Both the position numbers and the translations under genes were made by a program. From NCBI GenBank assembly GCA_035532295.1, contig DATKRH010000139.1:1-35570 (forward strand): 35,570 nucleotides of DNA. The letters are read 5' to 3'. The stretch is from DASUBV01 sp035532295 (GTDB taxonomy: Bacteria > Actinomycetota > Actinomycetes > Streptosporangiales > Streptosporangiaceae). Of the stretch, positions 7,245-14,543 are shown in pieces. How positions within the stretch are numbered: the first letter of the stretch is position 1; the number at the start of each line of letters is the position of its first letter. Under the pieces are notes generated by a model. It was not told where the DNA came from, did not search any database, and worked only from the letters and a program-made list of their open reading frames with translations.

Positions 7245-9244
7245 AGCGCCGCCGCCGCGCGCTCGCCCTCGATGACGGCGGCGTGCACGCGCCGCGGGGC
7301 TACGCAGTCGCCTACCCGCAGCACCTCGAACGGCACGCGTGGCCCGGCCGCGGCCAGCGCCCGCCACAGCGTGTCCTCGGGCAGCGGCGGGACCGCGCAG
7401 GCCACCCAGTCGCAGGCCAGCTGCTGAGCGGTGCCCGTCGGGTGGTGCTGCAACTCCAGGACCATCCGGCCGTCAGCGGAATCACCGGCGCTCAGCACGA
7501 CGACATCGGTGCGCTGCCGGATACCCCTGGCGCGGGCGTTGACGTTCCAGATCTCCAGGTCCAGGGTGAGGCCCAGGTCCTGGCCGACCACCATGCCGCT
7601 GGTGATCACCTCGACGTCGCAGCCCCGGTCGGCGAGCAGCTCGGCGGCCGAGGTGGCCTGGTGAAAGCCCAGCTCGTCGACGACCACCACGGTGCCCGAC
7701 GGCGTGACCGTCCCGTCGATGACCTCCCGGACATCGGCCACCCGCCGAGCACCGCGCGACCATCGTGGCGGCGCGGGCCGGGAGCCGGTGGCCAGCACCA
7801 CGGCATCGGGCGCCTCGTCCAGCAGGAAGTCGGCGCTGACCTCATGACCGGTCCGCACATCCACGCCCAGCCGCTCCGCCTGCGCCGCCAGGTGGCCCGC
7901 GATGGCACCGAGCTCGGCCCGGCTCGGCACGCTGGCGGCGACGCTGACCTGGCCGCCGGTGCGCCCGGCCCGCTCGAACAGGGTCACCCGGTGGCCCCGG
8001 CCCGCCGCGGTCACCGCGGCCTGGAGCCCGCCCGGGCCCCCGCCCACCACATACACCCGCCGCCCCCGCCCCGCCCCCGACGGCCGCAGCGACGGCAACG
8101 GCAGCGGGACGGACTCCCGGCCGGCCCACGGGTTCTGGACGCAGCCCAGCCACCGGTTTTGCCCCACCCGGCCGACGCACTCCTGGTTGCAGGACACGCA
8201 GGCCCGGATCCGGCCCGGTTCCCCGGCGCGGGCTCGCGCGGCGAAGTCGGGGTCGGCGATCTGCCCGCGCACCACGCCGACCAGATCACACTGACCCGCG
8301 GCGAGCGCGCGCTCGGCCTGCCGGGGATCGGTGATCCGGCCCACGCCCACCACGGGAACCGACACCTCCCGCCGGATCGCCGCGGGGATGAACATGGCGT
8401 ATCCGGGCGGCACCTGCATGCCCGGCGTGATCATGTACTGCGCCGAGGTGGCGACGCCGATCGAGGTGTTGATGAAGTCCACCTGGCCCGTGGCGTCCAC
8501 CAGCCGCGCAAGCGCCACGGCCGCCTCCATCGCGATGCCGCCCTCGATCAGCTCGTCGCCGCAGATCCGCACGCCGAGGGCGCGGCCGGGCCCGATCGCC
8601 GCGCGCACCACGTCGATGATCTCCAGCAGCAGCCGGGCCCGGTTCTCCAGCGAGCCGCCGTAGGCGTCGGTGCGCAGGTTGGTCGCGGGCGACAGGAAGC
8701 CGCCCACGATCGAGGAGTGCGAGCACTGCAGCTCCACGCCGTCGAACCCGCCGGCCGCGCAGTGCCCGGCCACCAGGCCGTAGCCGGCGACGATCTCCCG
8801 GATTTCCGGCAGCTCGACCGCCTTGGGCACCTCGCGGAACAGCGGATCGGGCACCGGGCTCGGCGCCCAGACCGGAAGCCGGGAGTACCTGCCCGAAGAC
8901 TGGCCGCCGTTGTGGTTGAGCTGCGCCAGGATCGGCACGTCGTGGGCGTGTACCGCCTCGGTGATCCGCCGGTAGCCGGGGATGACCTCGGGCGCGAAGC
9001 CGCGGATGAGCTTCTCGTAGGGCCAGTCGCCGGGGTGCACCGAGTGTTCCTCGGTGATGATCAGCCCGGCGCCGCCCGCGGCCCGCGCGGCGTAGTACGC
9101 GGCGTGGTGAGCCGTGGGCAGGCCGCCGCGAGCATAGTTCGTCAGGTGCGCGGCGAACACCACCCGGTTGCGCACCGTGAGCGGCCCCACCCGCAACGGC
9201 GAGAACAGGCGCGGGTAGCCCCCGGCCGGAGCTGCCGGGGTCAG
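7241..9244 (-). CDS. Mycofactocin-system FadH/OYE-family oxidoreductase 1 (probable CTG start)
   Basis: A 667-residue protein built like 2,4-dienoyl-CoA reductase (FadH). It has an N-terminal old-yellow-enzyme TIM barrel that binds FMN (LFSPLRVGPLTVRNRVVF, LAQLNHNGGQ, TNLRTDAYGGSLENR). A CxxCxxxCx11C cluster for 4Fe-4S follows (CVSCNQEC then C near residue 361), then FAD/NAD(P) domains (RRVYVVGGGPGGLQAA, LATGSRP). Such enzymes carry electrons from NAD(P)H to an enone or other unsaturated substrate. OYE/FadH proteins of this type are known neighbours of mycofactocin genes in some actinomycetes, with unknown function. The start is notable. Between an ATG at 9391, deep inside the upstream gene, and the conserved N-terminus, the only candidate initiator in frame is CTG 9244. 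It follows AAGGGA by five bases and overlaps the upstream stop as CTGA. Confidence 0.88.
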   Translation of the reverse strand: MTPAAPAGGYPRLFSPLRVGPLTVRNRVVFAAHLTNYARGGLPTAHHAAYYAARAAGGAGLIITEEHSVHPGDWPYEKLIRGFAPEVIPGYRRITEAVHAHDVPILAQLNHNGGQSSGRYSRLPVWAPSPVPDPLFREVPKAVELPEIREIVAGYGLVAGHCAAGGFDGVELQCSHSSIVGGFLSPATNLRTDAYGGSLENRARLLLEIIDVVRAAIGPGRALGVRICGDELIEGGIAMEAAVALARLVDATGQVDFINTSIGVATSAQYMITPGMQVPPGYAMFIPAAIRREVSVPVVGVGRITDPRQAERALAAGQCDLVGVVRGQIADPDFAARARAGEPGRIRACVSCNQECVGRVGQNRWLGCVQNPWAGRESVPLPLPSLRPSGAGRGRRVYVVGGGPGGLQAAVTAAGRGHRVTLFERAGRTGGQVSVAASVPSRAELGAIAGHLAAQAERLGVDVRTGHEVSADFLLDEAPDAVVLATGSRPAPPRWSRGARRVADVREVIDGTVTPSGTVVVVDELGFHQATSAAELLADRGCDVEVITSGMVVGQDLGLTLDLEIWNVNARARGIRQRTDVVVLSAGDSADGRMVLELQHHPTGTAQQLACDWVACAVPPLPEDTLWRALAAAGPRVPFEVLRVGDCVAPRRVHAAVIEGERAAAAL

Positions 9245-9549
9245 AGCTGTCCCTTGGCCGGGTCGCCGCCGGGCACGGCACGGGCGACGACGACCTCGGG
9301 CGGTCCCGCGACCTTGCCCGCGAGCTTCGCGTTCAGGGCGGCCAGGTTCGGTCCCTTGCTGTGCGCCTGGAGTGCCTCCGGGCTGGCCCACCGCTCGACC
9401 ATGATCAGCCGGTCGCTGGCCAGGTGCAGAGCGTAAAGCTCACAGCCGTCCTCCTCGTGGACCTGCGGGATGACCTCGGCGAACGCCGCCACTACCGCGT
9501 CGATGTGCTCGGGCAGCGGCTTGATCGTGGCGACCACGACAACGGACAT
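9241..9549 (-). CDS. Antibiotic biosynthesis monooxygenase / YgiN-like quinol monooxygenase
   Basis: A 102-residue ABM-domain protein (dimeric alpha/beta barrel). It shows the family pattern VVVATIKPLPEHIDAVVAAF, EDGCELYALH and MVERWASPEALQAH. Relatives such as YgiN oxidise quinols without a bound cofactor, while others act on polyketide phenols. The ATG at 9549 has GAGGAG six bases upstream. Its stop overlaps the presumed CTG start of OYE-1 (CTGA), so the two should be made together. A quinol/quinone reaction would suit an operon that makes a redox cofactor with a phenol-derived ring, but that link is inference. Confidence 0.85.
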   Translation of the reverse strand: MSVVVVATIKPLPEHIDAVVAAFAEVIPQVHEEDGCELYALHLASDRLIMVERWASPEALQAHSKGPNLAALNAKLAGKVAGPPEVVVARAVPGGDPAKGQL

Positions 9550-9564
9550 GAGTAACTCCTCGGC

Positions 9565-9708
9565 TTAGCTGGCGAAGACCGCGCTCAGGGCGGGCGCGAT
9601 GTCGGTATAGGTGCCAATGCGTCTTGCTCCCCGGAGGTATCCAGCAGCACGTCCAGTCGCGCCTGCCACTTGCCTCGCCCCTTCCCCTTCTGTCTCAGCC
9701 GTTTGCAT
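9565..9708 (-). pseudogene. 47-codon ORF, probably the decayed tail of a lost gene
   Basis: The 212 bases between OYE-2 and the monooxygenase contain an ATG-started frame of 47 residues ending IGTYTDIAPALSAVFAS. The last 17 codons have strong G/C third positions as in real genes here; the first 30 do not. A neighbouring frame just upstream reads ARLDVLLDTSGEQD with good codon use. This suggests one former gene interrupted by a frameshift. No convincing Shine-Dalgarno precedes the ATG. It stops 15 bases before the monooxygenase start. I do not recognise the parent protein. Confidence 0.3.
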
Positions 9709-9761
9709 GGCCGTTTCACTCGCTCGCCCCACGCGCCCCGGTTGCCGCGCAGGGTTGCCTT

Positions 9762-11933
9762 CTAATTCATAACGGGCAGTTCAGCGGGCTCCCGGCCCGC
9801 CGCCCGCCGGCCCGTGGCGCCGATGCCCTGCGCGGCGCGGCGGCCCTCGAGAACCGCCTCGTGTACCGTCCGGGGAGCCACGCAGTCACCGGCCCGGCAC
9901 GTGCCCGGTCGCTGCCGGTAAAGCTCCTCGTCGGGCAGCCGGTGCCCGCAGTCGATCAGCACGGCGCAGTCGATCCGCCGCCGCGCGCCGGTCCAGACGT
10001 CCTCCAGCAGCGCCGTGCCGCCGCCCGCCTCGCGCAGCCGTGACCGCAGCTCGCGCGTGACGCCGGCCCGCTGGAGCCGCACATTGGCATCGGCCAGGTC
10101 ACCGGTCAGCGACAGCAGCGTGCCGATCACCGGGTCCGGCGAGACGATCGACACCCGCTGCCCCGCCCGGCCCGTCGCGGCCAGCCATTCCGCCACCGCC
10201 ACCCCGGCCGGCCCGCCCACCGGGTCATGCACGACCAGCGAGCCCGCGTCCGGCAGCGTCTCGGCCCCCGACAGGGCCGCGAGCGCGTCGACAGTGACCG
10301 TGCGCGCGACGCTGCCGGGGCGCAGGCTCGCCGCGGGGCGCGCGGCCGGCGCGGGGCGCGGGGCCGGCGCGGGGCGCGCGGCCGGCGCGGGGCGGGAGCC
10401 TGTCGCGGGGCGGGAGCCTGTCGCGAGGATGACCTCGGTACCGCTCGCGCGCGCGGCGTCCAGGTCCGCGGCCGTGATCTCCGTACCGGTGTCCAGCCGC
10501 ACGCCCAGCCGCCGACACTCGGCCTCCAGCCAGTCCGCCAGCAGGGCCATCCGCTCCCTGGCTGGCCCGACGGCCGCCGCGCGCAGGACGCCCCCGAACC
10601 GCCCGGCCCGCTCCGCCACCCGAACGGCGTGCCCGCGTAGCGCCGCGACCCGCGCCGCCTCCAGCCCCGCCGGGCCGCCGCCGACGACCAGCACCTCCCG
10701 CCGCCCGGCACCGGCTGGCTCGGGCGGATCGGCTGGCTCGGGCGGATCAGTGGTCTCGTGGCCGCTGCGCGGGTCGGCGACGCAGGTGACGACCGGATTG
10801 CGGGGGTCGCGCACCCGGCACGTCTGGTTGCACAGGATGCACGGGCGGATCCGCCCGGCGTGCCCGGCGCGCAGCTTGGCCACGAGTTCCGCGTCAGCGA
10901 TCTGCGCGCGGGTCATCTCGACCAGGTCGGCGGCGCCCGAATCCAGTGCGGCCTGAGCGGCCGCCACGTCCACGATGCTTCCCTGCAGCACCACCGGCAC
11001 CGCCGCGTTGACAGTGGCCCGGATAGCGGCGGCGAGCTTCAGATTGAATGCCGGCTCAGTGTGCGCGTCCGGACGATATGCGCTGCCCGAGTACGGTCCC
11101 CCCCGCACGACGGTGAGCAGGTCCAGGCGAGGCGCCAGCGCGGCGGCCTGCTCGGCGCCGAGCTGCGGGGTGATGCCCGCCCAGGGCGCGAGCTCGTCGC
11201 AGGACAGCCGCAAGGCCAGCACGTGCTCGCGGCCGATAGCCGCCCGGACCGCCGACAGCACCGCCAGCGTGAGGGCCAGTCGGCCCGAGCCGGCTGCGCT
11301 CTCGCTCCAGGCACGGGGGCCGTAAGCGTCCGTGCGCTGGTTGGTCAGCCCCGAGTGAAACTGGCGCAGCAGCGCGCCGGCGCCCGCGTCGATCTCGACG
11401 CCGTCGGCGCCCGACTCCACCGCCGCCGCCGCCGCGCTGGCGAACCCAGCGACGACCGCGTCGATCTGCGGCTGCTCCATGATCATCGGCGTCTCCCGGC
11501 TGACCACGTCGGTGAAGCCCGAGGGGCCCCACAGTTCCCGCTGTGAGTACGCCGACGACCCCTGCAGCCCGGTATGCCCGAGGCCGGCGAGCAGCAGCGC
11601 GCCGCTGCCGTGACAGGCCCGCGCAGTCTGCCGCCAGCCGTCCCGGCAGTCCGCCGCCAGCGGCGCGCGCTCGTAGGGCCAGTCACTGCCGTGCACCGAC
11701 GCGACCTCGGTGACGATCACCCCGGCCCCGCCCGCCGCGCGCCGCGCGTAGTAGGCCACATGGCGGGCCGACAGGGCGCGCTCCTCGCCCAGGTTGGTCT
11801 CATGCGGCCCGAACACCACCCGCGACGGCGCCCGCCGTCCCGCCAGCGTGATCTGGTCGAGCAGGCTGATCTCGCCGGTCCGGGACCGCGCCGCACCATC
11901 GCGGGCCGGCGCCTCGTCATTGAGGGGCCTCAC
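9762..11933 (-). CDS. Mycofactocin-system FadH/OYE-family oxidoreductase 2
   Basis: A 723-residue paralogue of OYE-1 with the same order: FMN-binding TIM barrel, CxxCxxxCx11C iron-sulphur motif (CILCNQTC), then FAD/NAD(P) domains (REVLVVGGGPAGLEAARV, LATGSRP). It begins at GTG 11933, one base after the mftC stop, so translation is probably coupled. It departs from the usual pattern in the barrel: TNQRTDAYG continues as PRAWSESAAGSG instead of GGSLENR-like sequence, and the segment before it is DAGAGALLRQFHSG. The FMN or active site may therefore be altered. After LATGSRP there is a Pro/Ala/Arg repeat of about 30 residues. A second small duplication (DPPEPA twice) precedes the FAD domain. Known OYE/FadH neighbours of mycofactocin have no assigned reaction. 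Confidence 0.87.
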   Translation of the reverse strand: MRPLNDEAPARDGAARSRTGEISLLDQITLAGRRAPSRVVFGPHETNLGEERALSARHVAYYARRAAGGAGVIVTEVASVHGSDWPYERAPLAADCRDGWRQTARACHGSGALLLAGLGHTGLQGSSAYSQRELWGPSGFTDVVSRETPMIMEQPQIDAVVAGFASAAAAAVESGADGVEIDAGAGALLRQFHSGLTNQRTDAYGPRAWSESAAGSGRLALTLAVLSAVRAAIGREHVLALRLSCDELAPWAGITPQLGAEQAAALAPRLDLLTVVRGGPYSGSAYRPDAHTEPAFNLKLAAAIRATVNAAVPVVLQGSIVDVAAAQAALDSGAADLVEMTRAQIADAELVAKLRAGHAGRIRPCILCNQTCRVRDPRNPVVTCVADPRSGHETTDPPEPADPPEPAGAGRREVLVVGGGPAGLEAARVAALRGHAVRVAERAGRFGGVLRAAAVGPARERMALLADWLEAECRRLGVRLDTGTEITAADLDAARASGTEVILATGSRPATGSRPAPAARPAPAPRPAPAARPAASLRPGSVARTVTVDALAALSGAETLPDAGSLVVHDPVGGPAGVAVAEWLAATGRAGQRVSIVSPDPVIGTLLSLTGDLADANVRLQRAGVTRELRSRLREAGGGTALLEDVWTGARRRIDCAVLIDCGHRLPDEELYRQRPGTCRAGDCVAPRTVHEAVLEGRRAAQGIGATGRRAAGREPAELPVMN
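10331..10425. repeat. GC-rich imperfect tandem repeat inside OYE-2
   Basis: Units such as GGCCGGCGCGGGGCGC and GGGGCGGGAGCCTGTCGC recur several times. They encode alternating APAARP/APAPRP and ATGSRP residues directly after the conserved LATGSRP motif. The reading frame is kept. It probably forms a surface loop expanded by slippage. Confidence 0.7.
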
Positions 11934-11934
11934 C

Positions 11935-13173
11935 TCAGCGGCCGCCGGGCTCGAATCCGGCGAGCGGGTTCTCGTCGCAGGCCCGGTCGGGGGGCCGCTG
12001 GCGGCCCGCGCTGACCGTCTCGGGCGGCCGTGTTCCGATGGTCACCGGCACCGGGCGGGTCCGGTGCGAGTGATCACCCGACGGGCGCGGCGGCGCCGCG
12101 CCCCCAGCCGCCGACAGTGCCGCCTCGCCGTGGCCCTTGACACATTCGGGGTCCGGGCCATCCAGCGGCAGACCCGTGAAGAACTTGGCCGCCATGCAGC
12201 CACCGCGGCAGGAGTCATACGCCGAGCAGGACTGGCACGCGCCACCCGTCTGAGGGCGGCGCAGGTCAGCGAAGAGCTCCGACTCGCGCCAGACGCCCGT
12301 GAACCCGCCCGGCGAGCGGACGCAGCCCGCCAGGAAATTGTCATGGATCGCGAACGGGCAGGCGTACACGTCGCCCACCGGGTCGATCAGGCAGACCACC
12401 CGCCCGGCGCCGCACAGGTTCAGCCCCGGCAGCGCGTCCCCGTAGGCGGCGAGGTGGAAGAACGAGTCGCCCGTCAGCACCTGCTCGCCACGGGCCACCA
12501 GCCAGTCGTAAAGCCGCCGCTGCTGGGCCGCCGTCGGGTGCAGCGTCTCCCACACGTCGGCGCCACGGCCCGACGGGCGCAGCCGGGTCAGCCGCAGTTG
12601 CGCGCCGAAACGGTCGGCGATCGCCTTGAAGTCGTCAAGCTGGCCGGCGTTCTGGCGAGTTATCACCACGGAGATCTTGAAGCCGCGGAATCCCGCATCG
12701 GCCAGGTTGCCCATCGCGCGCAGCGCCGTCGCATACGACCCCTCGCCGCGCACCGCGTCATTCACCTCCGCGGTCGCGCCGTCGAGGGAGATCTGCACGT
12801 CGACGTAGTCGCTGGCCGCCAGCCGCCGGGCCACGGCCGGGGTGATCTTCACCCCGTTAGTGGAGAACTTAACGCCGACGTGATGCGCGGTCGCGTAGTC
12901 GACCAGCTCCCAGAAGTCGGGCCGCACCGTCGGCTCGCCGCCGCCGATGTTCACGTAGAACACCTGCATCCGTTCCAGCTCGTCGATCACCGCCTTGCAC
13001 TCGGCGGTCGACAGCTCGCGCGGATCGCGGCGGCCAGAACTTGACAGGCAGTGCACGCAGGCCAGGTTGCAGGCGTAGGTGAGCTCCCAGGTCAGGCAGA
13101 TCGGCGCGTCAAGGCCGTACTGGAATTGCTCGACCAGCGGAAGCGGCGGCGGGGCGGCGGAAGTCACGGTCAC
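11935..13173 (-). CDS. mftC: MftC, mycofactocin radical SAM maturase
   Basis: A 412-residue radical SAM/SPASM enzyme. MftC decarboxylates the C-terminal Tyr of MftA and then joins it to the preceding Val. The radical SAM cluster ligands are Cys35, Cys39 and Cys42 (CNLACVHC), followed by the GGGEPTVRPDF motif that helps bind SAM. The SPASM region has many cysteines (NLCGAGRVVC, VYACPF, CQSCSAYDSCRGGC, PEC) for auxiliary Fe-S clusters. The C-terminal tail with CDENPLAGF is typical of MftC. The GTG start has AGGAGG eight bases upstream and overlaps the mftB stop as GTGA. This is the defining enzyme of the operon. Confidence 0.96.
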   Translation of the reverse strand: MTVTSAAPPPLPLVEQFQYGLDAPICLTWELTYACNLACVHCLSSSGRRDPRELSTAECKAVIDELERMQVFYVNIGGGEPTVRPDFWELVDYATAHHVGVKFSTNGVKITPAVARRLAASDYVDVQISLDGATAEVNDAVRGEGSYATALRAMGNLADAGFRGFKISVVITRQNAGQLDDFKAIADRFGAQLRLTRLRPSGRGADVWETLHPTAAQQRRLYDWLVARGEQVLTGDSFFHLAAYGDALPGLNLCGAGRVVCLIDPVGDVYACPFAIHDNFLAGCVRSPGGFTGVWRESELFADLRRPQTGGACQSCSAYDSCRGGCMAAKFFTGLPLDGPDPECVKGHGEAALSAAGGAAPPRPSGDHSHRTRPVPVTIGTRPPETVSAGRQRPPDRACDENPLAGFEPGGR

Positions 13174-13499
13174 CGGGCTGCCTCCTGGAGCTGGCTGGTC
13201 CTCTCGCGGATCATCTGCGAGCCCGCCAGCGTCGCCAGGGCGGTGGCATAGGCGGCTAGCTCCCCCGCGCTCACGCCCGCGGTCACGCAGGCCGCCCGCG
13301 CACTCGGCTGGCCGTCCAGCAAACGGACGACCGCCAGCAGCGCGGGACTCTTCAGGAACGACAGCCGGCGGGTGCCGAAGTGATAGAGCAGGGCGCCAAA
13401 TCGCTCCGGCCGCACCGAGACCTGCGGGTGGAGCTGCCAGGGACGGTCGAGGTCAAACCCGGCCCGCGCGCCTCCGGCGTGGGCGTCAGTAGACACCAC
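13170..13499 (-). CDS. mftB: MftB, PqqD-like precursor-peptide chaperone
   Basis: A 109-residue RiPP recognition element (PqqD-like winged helix) that binds the MftA leader and delivers it to MftC. Diagnostic sequence is WQLHPQVSVRPERFGALLYH, directly followed by FGTRRLSFLKS. Two adjacent GTG codons (13499 and 13496) can start it. Both lie inside the last codons of mftA, giving an 11-14 base overlap and translational coupling, as no separate Shine-Dalgarno is clear. Its stop overlaps the mftC start. Confidence 0.93.
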   Translation of the reverse strand: MVSTDAHAGGARAGFDLDRPWQLHPQVSVRPERFGALLYHFGTRRLSFLKSPALLAVVRLLDGQPSARAACVTAGVSAGELAAYATALATLAGSQMIRERTSQLQEAAR

Positions 13500-13662
13500 A
13501 CATGCCGTCGATCGAGACTTCCTCGACGAGCAGGTCCTGAAGTGCGACCTGCTGCTCAGGCTCCGCCGCGCTGCCGCCCGCGATCTCGGCGCCGGGCACC
13601 TGTGCCGCGGCAGCCTCGGTCATGTCGGTCGCCGCCTCGGCGGTCGCCACGTGTTCGCTCAT
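13486..13662 (-). CDS. mftA: MftA, mycofactocin precursor peptide (58 residues)
   Basis: The ribosomally made precursor of mycofactocin. It ends LVEEVSIDGMCGVY, with the invariant IDGMCGVY core whose final Val-Tyr becomes the cofactor. The ATG at 13662 has GGGAGAG about five bases upstream. At 58 residues it is well above the roughly 30 residues of the mycobacterial peptide. The extra part is an acidic, Ala/Glu-rich leader (ATAEAATDMTEAAAAQ and so on). An internal Met at residue 14 could give a 45-residue form but has no clear Shine-Dalgarno. It is the first gene of the operon and overlaps mftB. Confidence 0.94.
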   Translation of the reverse strand: MSEHVATAEAATDMTEAAAAQVPGAEIAGGSAAEPEQQVALQDLLVEEVSIDGMCGVY

Positions 13663-13700
13663 AAGGCTCTCCCTGCCCGCAGAGATGCTTACCAACATTC

Positions 13701-13748
13701 CGTCACTAGGTGACGAATATCTTTGGATGTTAACGACACCTGGTGACA
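13701..13748. promoter_or_regulatory. Two related inverted repeats between mftA and mftR (candidate MftR operators)
   Basis: Site 1 is a perfect palindrome, CGTCAC-TAG-GTGACG (13701-13715). Site 2, CGACACCTGGTGACA (13734-13748), is an imperfect copy sharing the CAC...GGTGAC core. The two start 33 bases apart, close to three helical turns, so protein bound at both would sit on the same face of the DNA. They lie in the only divergent promoter region of the mycofactocin locus, where a TetR-type regulator would be expected to control both directions. Confidence 0.6.
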
Positions 13749-13800
13749 TAAGCAAGACTGGTCGGGCGAACTCTTCGGACTCAGATCCCTGGGAGGGCAT

Positions 13801-14469
13801 GTGCTCACCAGCCAGGTAATTGCCGGAGGTCCCCGGCGCGGGCGGCCCCCCGGCACCAGCCGCCGGGAGCTGGAGCTGATCGCGCTGCGCCTGTTCCACG
13901 ACCACGGGTTCGACAACACGACCATCGAGCAGATCGCCGCCGAGGCCGGCGTGAGCAAGCGGACCTTCTTCCGCTACTTCAGCTCCAAGACCAGCGTCTT
14001 GTGGAGCGAGTTCGACACCGAGGTCGACACGATCCGCGCGGCCCTGGCGGACGTGCCGCCCGGCGTGCCGATGATGGACGCCATCCGCCGCGCCGTCGTC
14101 ACGGCCAACCACTACGGGCCGCAGGACGTCCCCGAGCTGCGGATGCGGATGAACCTGATCGGCTCGGTGCCCGCCCTCCAGTCCAGCGCCGCCGTTCGCT
14201 ACGACGCGTGGGAACGCGCCATCAGCGACTTCGCCGCCACCCGTATCGGCCAGCCCGCCGACTCGCTGTACCCGCTCGCCGTCGGTCGCGCGACACTGGC
14301 CGCCTGCCGCGCCGCCTACGACCGCTGGTCCGCTCGGGCTGACGACGATCTCACCTTCTATCTCGACGCCGCGCTCGCCGCCCTCGCGGCCGGGTTCGAT
14401 CCCCAGGCGGTCCTGGCCAGCGCGCAGGCGCTGAACGAGCACGTCGCCCACCGGGGTGTCGCTACCTGA
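13801..14469 (+). CDS. mftR: MftR, TetR-family mycofactocin regulator
   Basis: A 222-residue TetR-family repressor. The N-terminus has GRPPGTSRRELELIALRLFHDHGFDNTTIEQIAAEAGVSKRTFFRYF broken into the usual helices, with the helix-turn-helix at about residues 43-63. The variable C-terminal ligand domain follows. This N-terminal pattern is characteristic of MftR, which in mycobacteria represses the mft operon and responds to long-chain acyl-CoA. The GTG start at 13801 has GGGAGG four bases upstream. It diverges from mftA across a 138-bp region with two candidate operators. Confidence 0.92.
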   Translation: MLTSQVIAGGPRRGRPPGTSRRELELIALRLFHDHGFDNTTIEQIAAEAGVSKRTFFRYFSSKTSVLWSEFDTEVDTIRAALADVPPGVPMMDAIRRAVVTANHYGPQDVPELRMRMNLIGSVPALQSSAAVRYDAWERAISDFAATRIGQPADSLYPLAVGRATLAACRAAYDRWSARADDDLTFYLDAALAALAAGFDPQAVLASAQALNEHVAHRGVAT

Positions 14470-14543
14470 GACCTGGACCGCGCCGTTCTCGTGCGATCAT
14501 CGGGGGCGCAGCCACGTAGGGACGGCCACCGGAACGAGGCGCC

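Noticed and set aside
9245..9391. ATG start of OYE-1 at 9391
   Set aside because: It would lie within the monooxygenase gene and add 49 Arg/Gly/Pro-rich residues that do not look like an OYE N-terminus.
10331..10425. CRISPR or mobile-element repeat
   Set aside because: The repeats are short, imperfect, have no spacers and stay in frame within OYE-2, so they are an expanded coding microsatellite.
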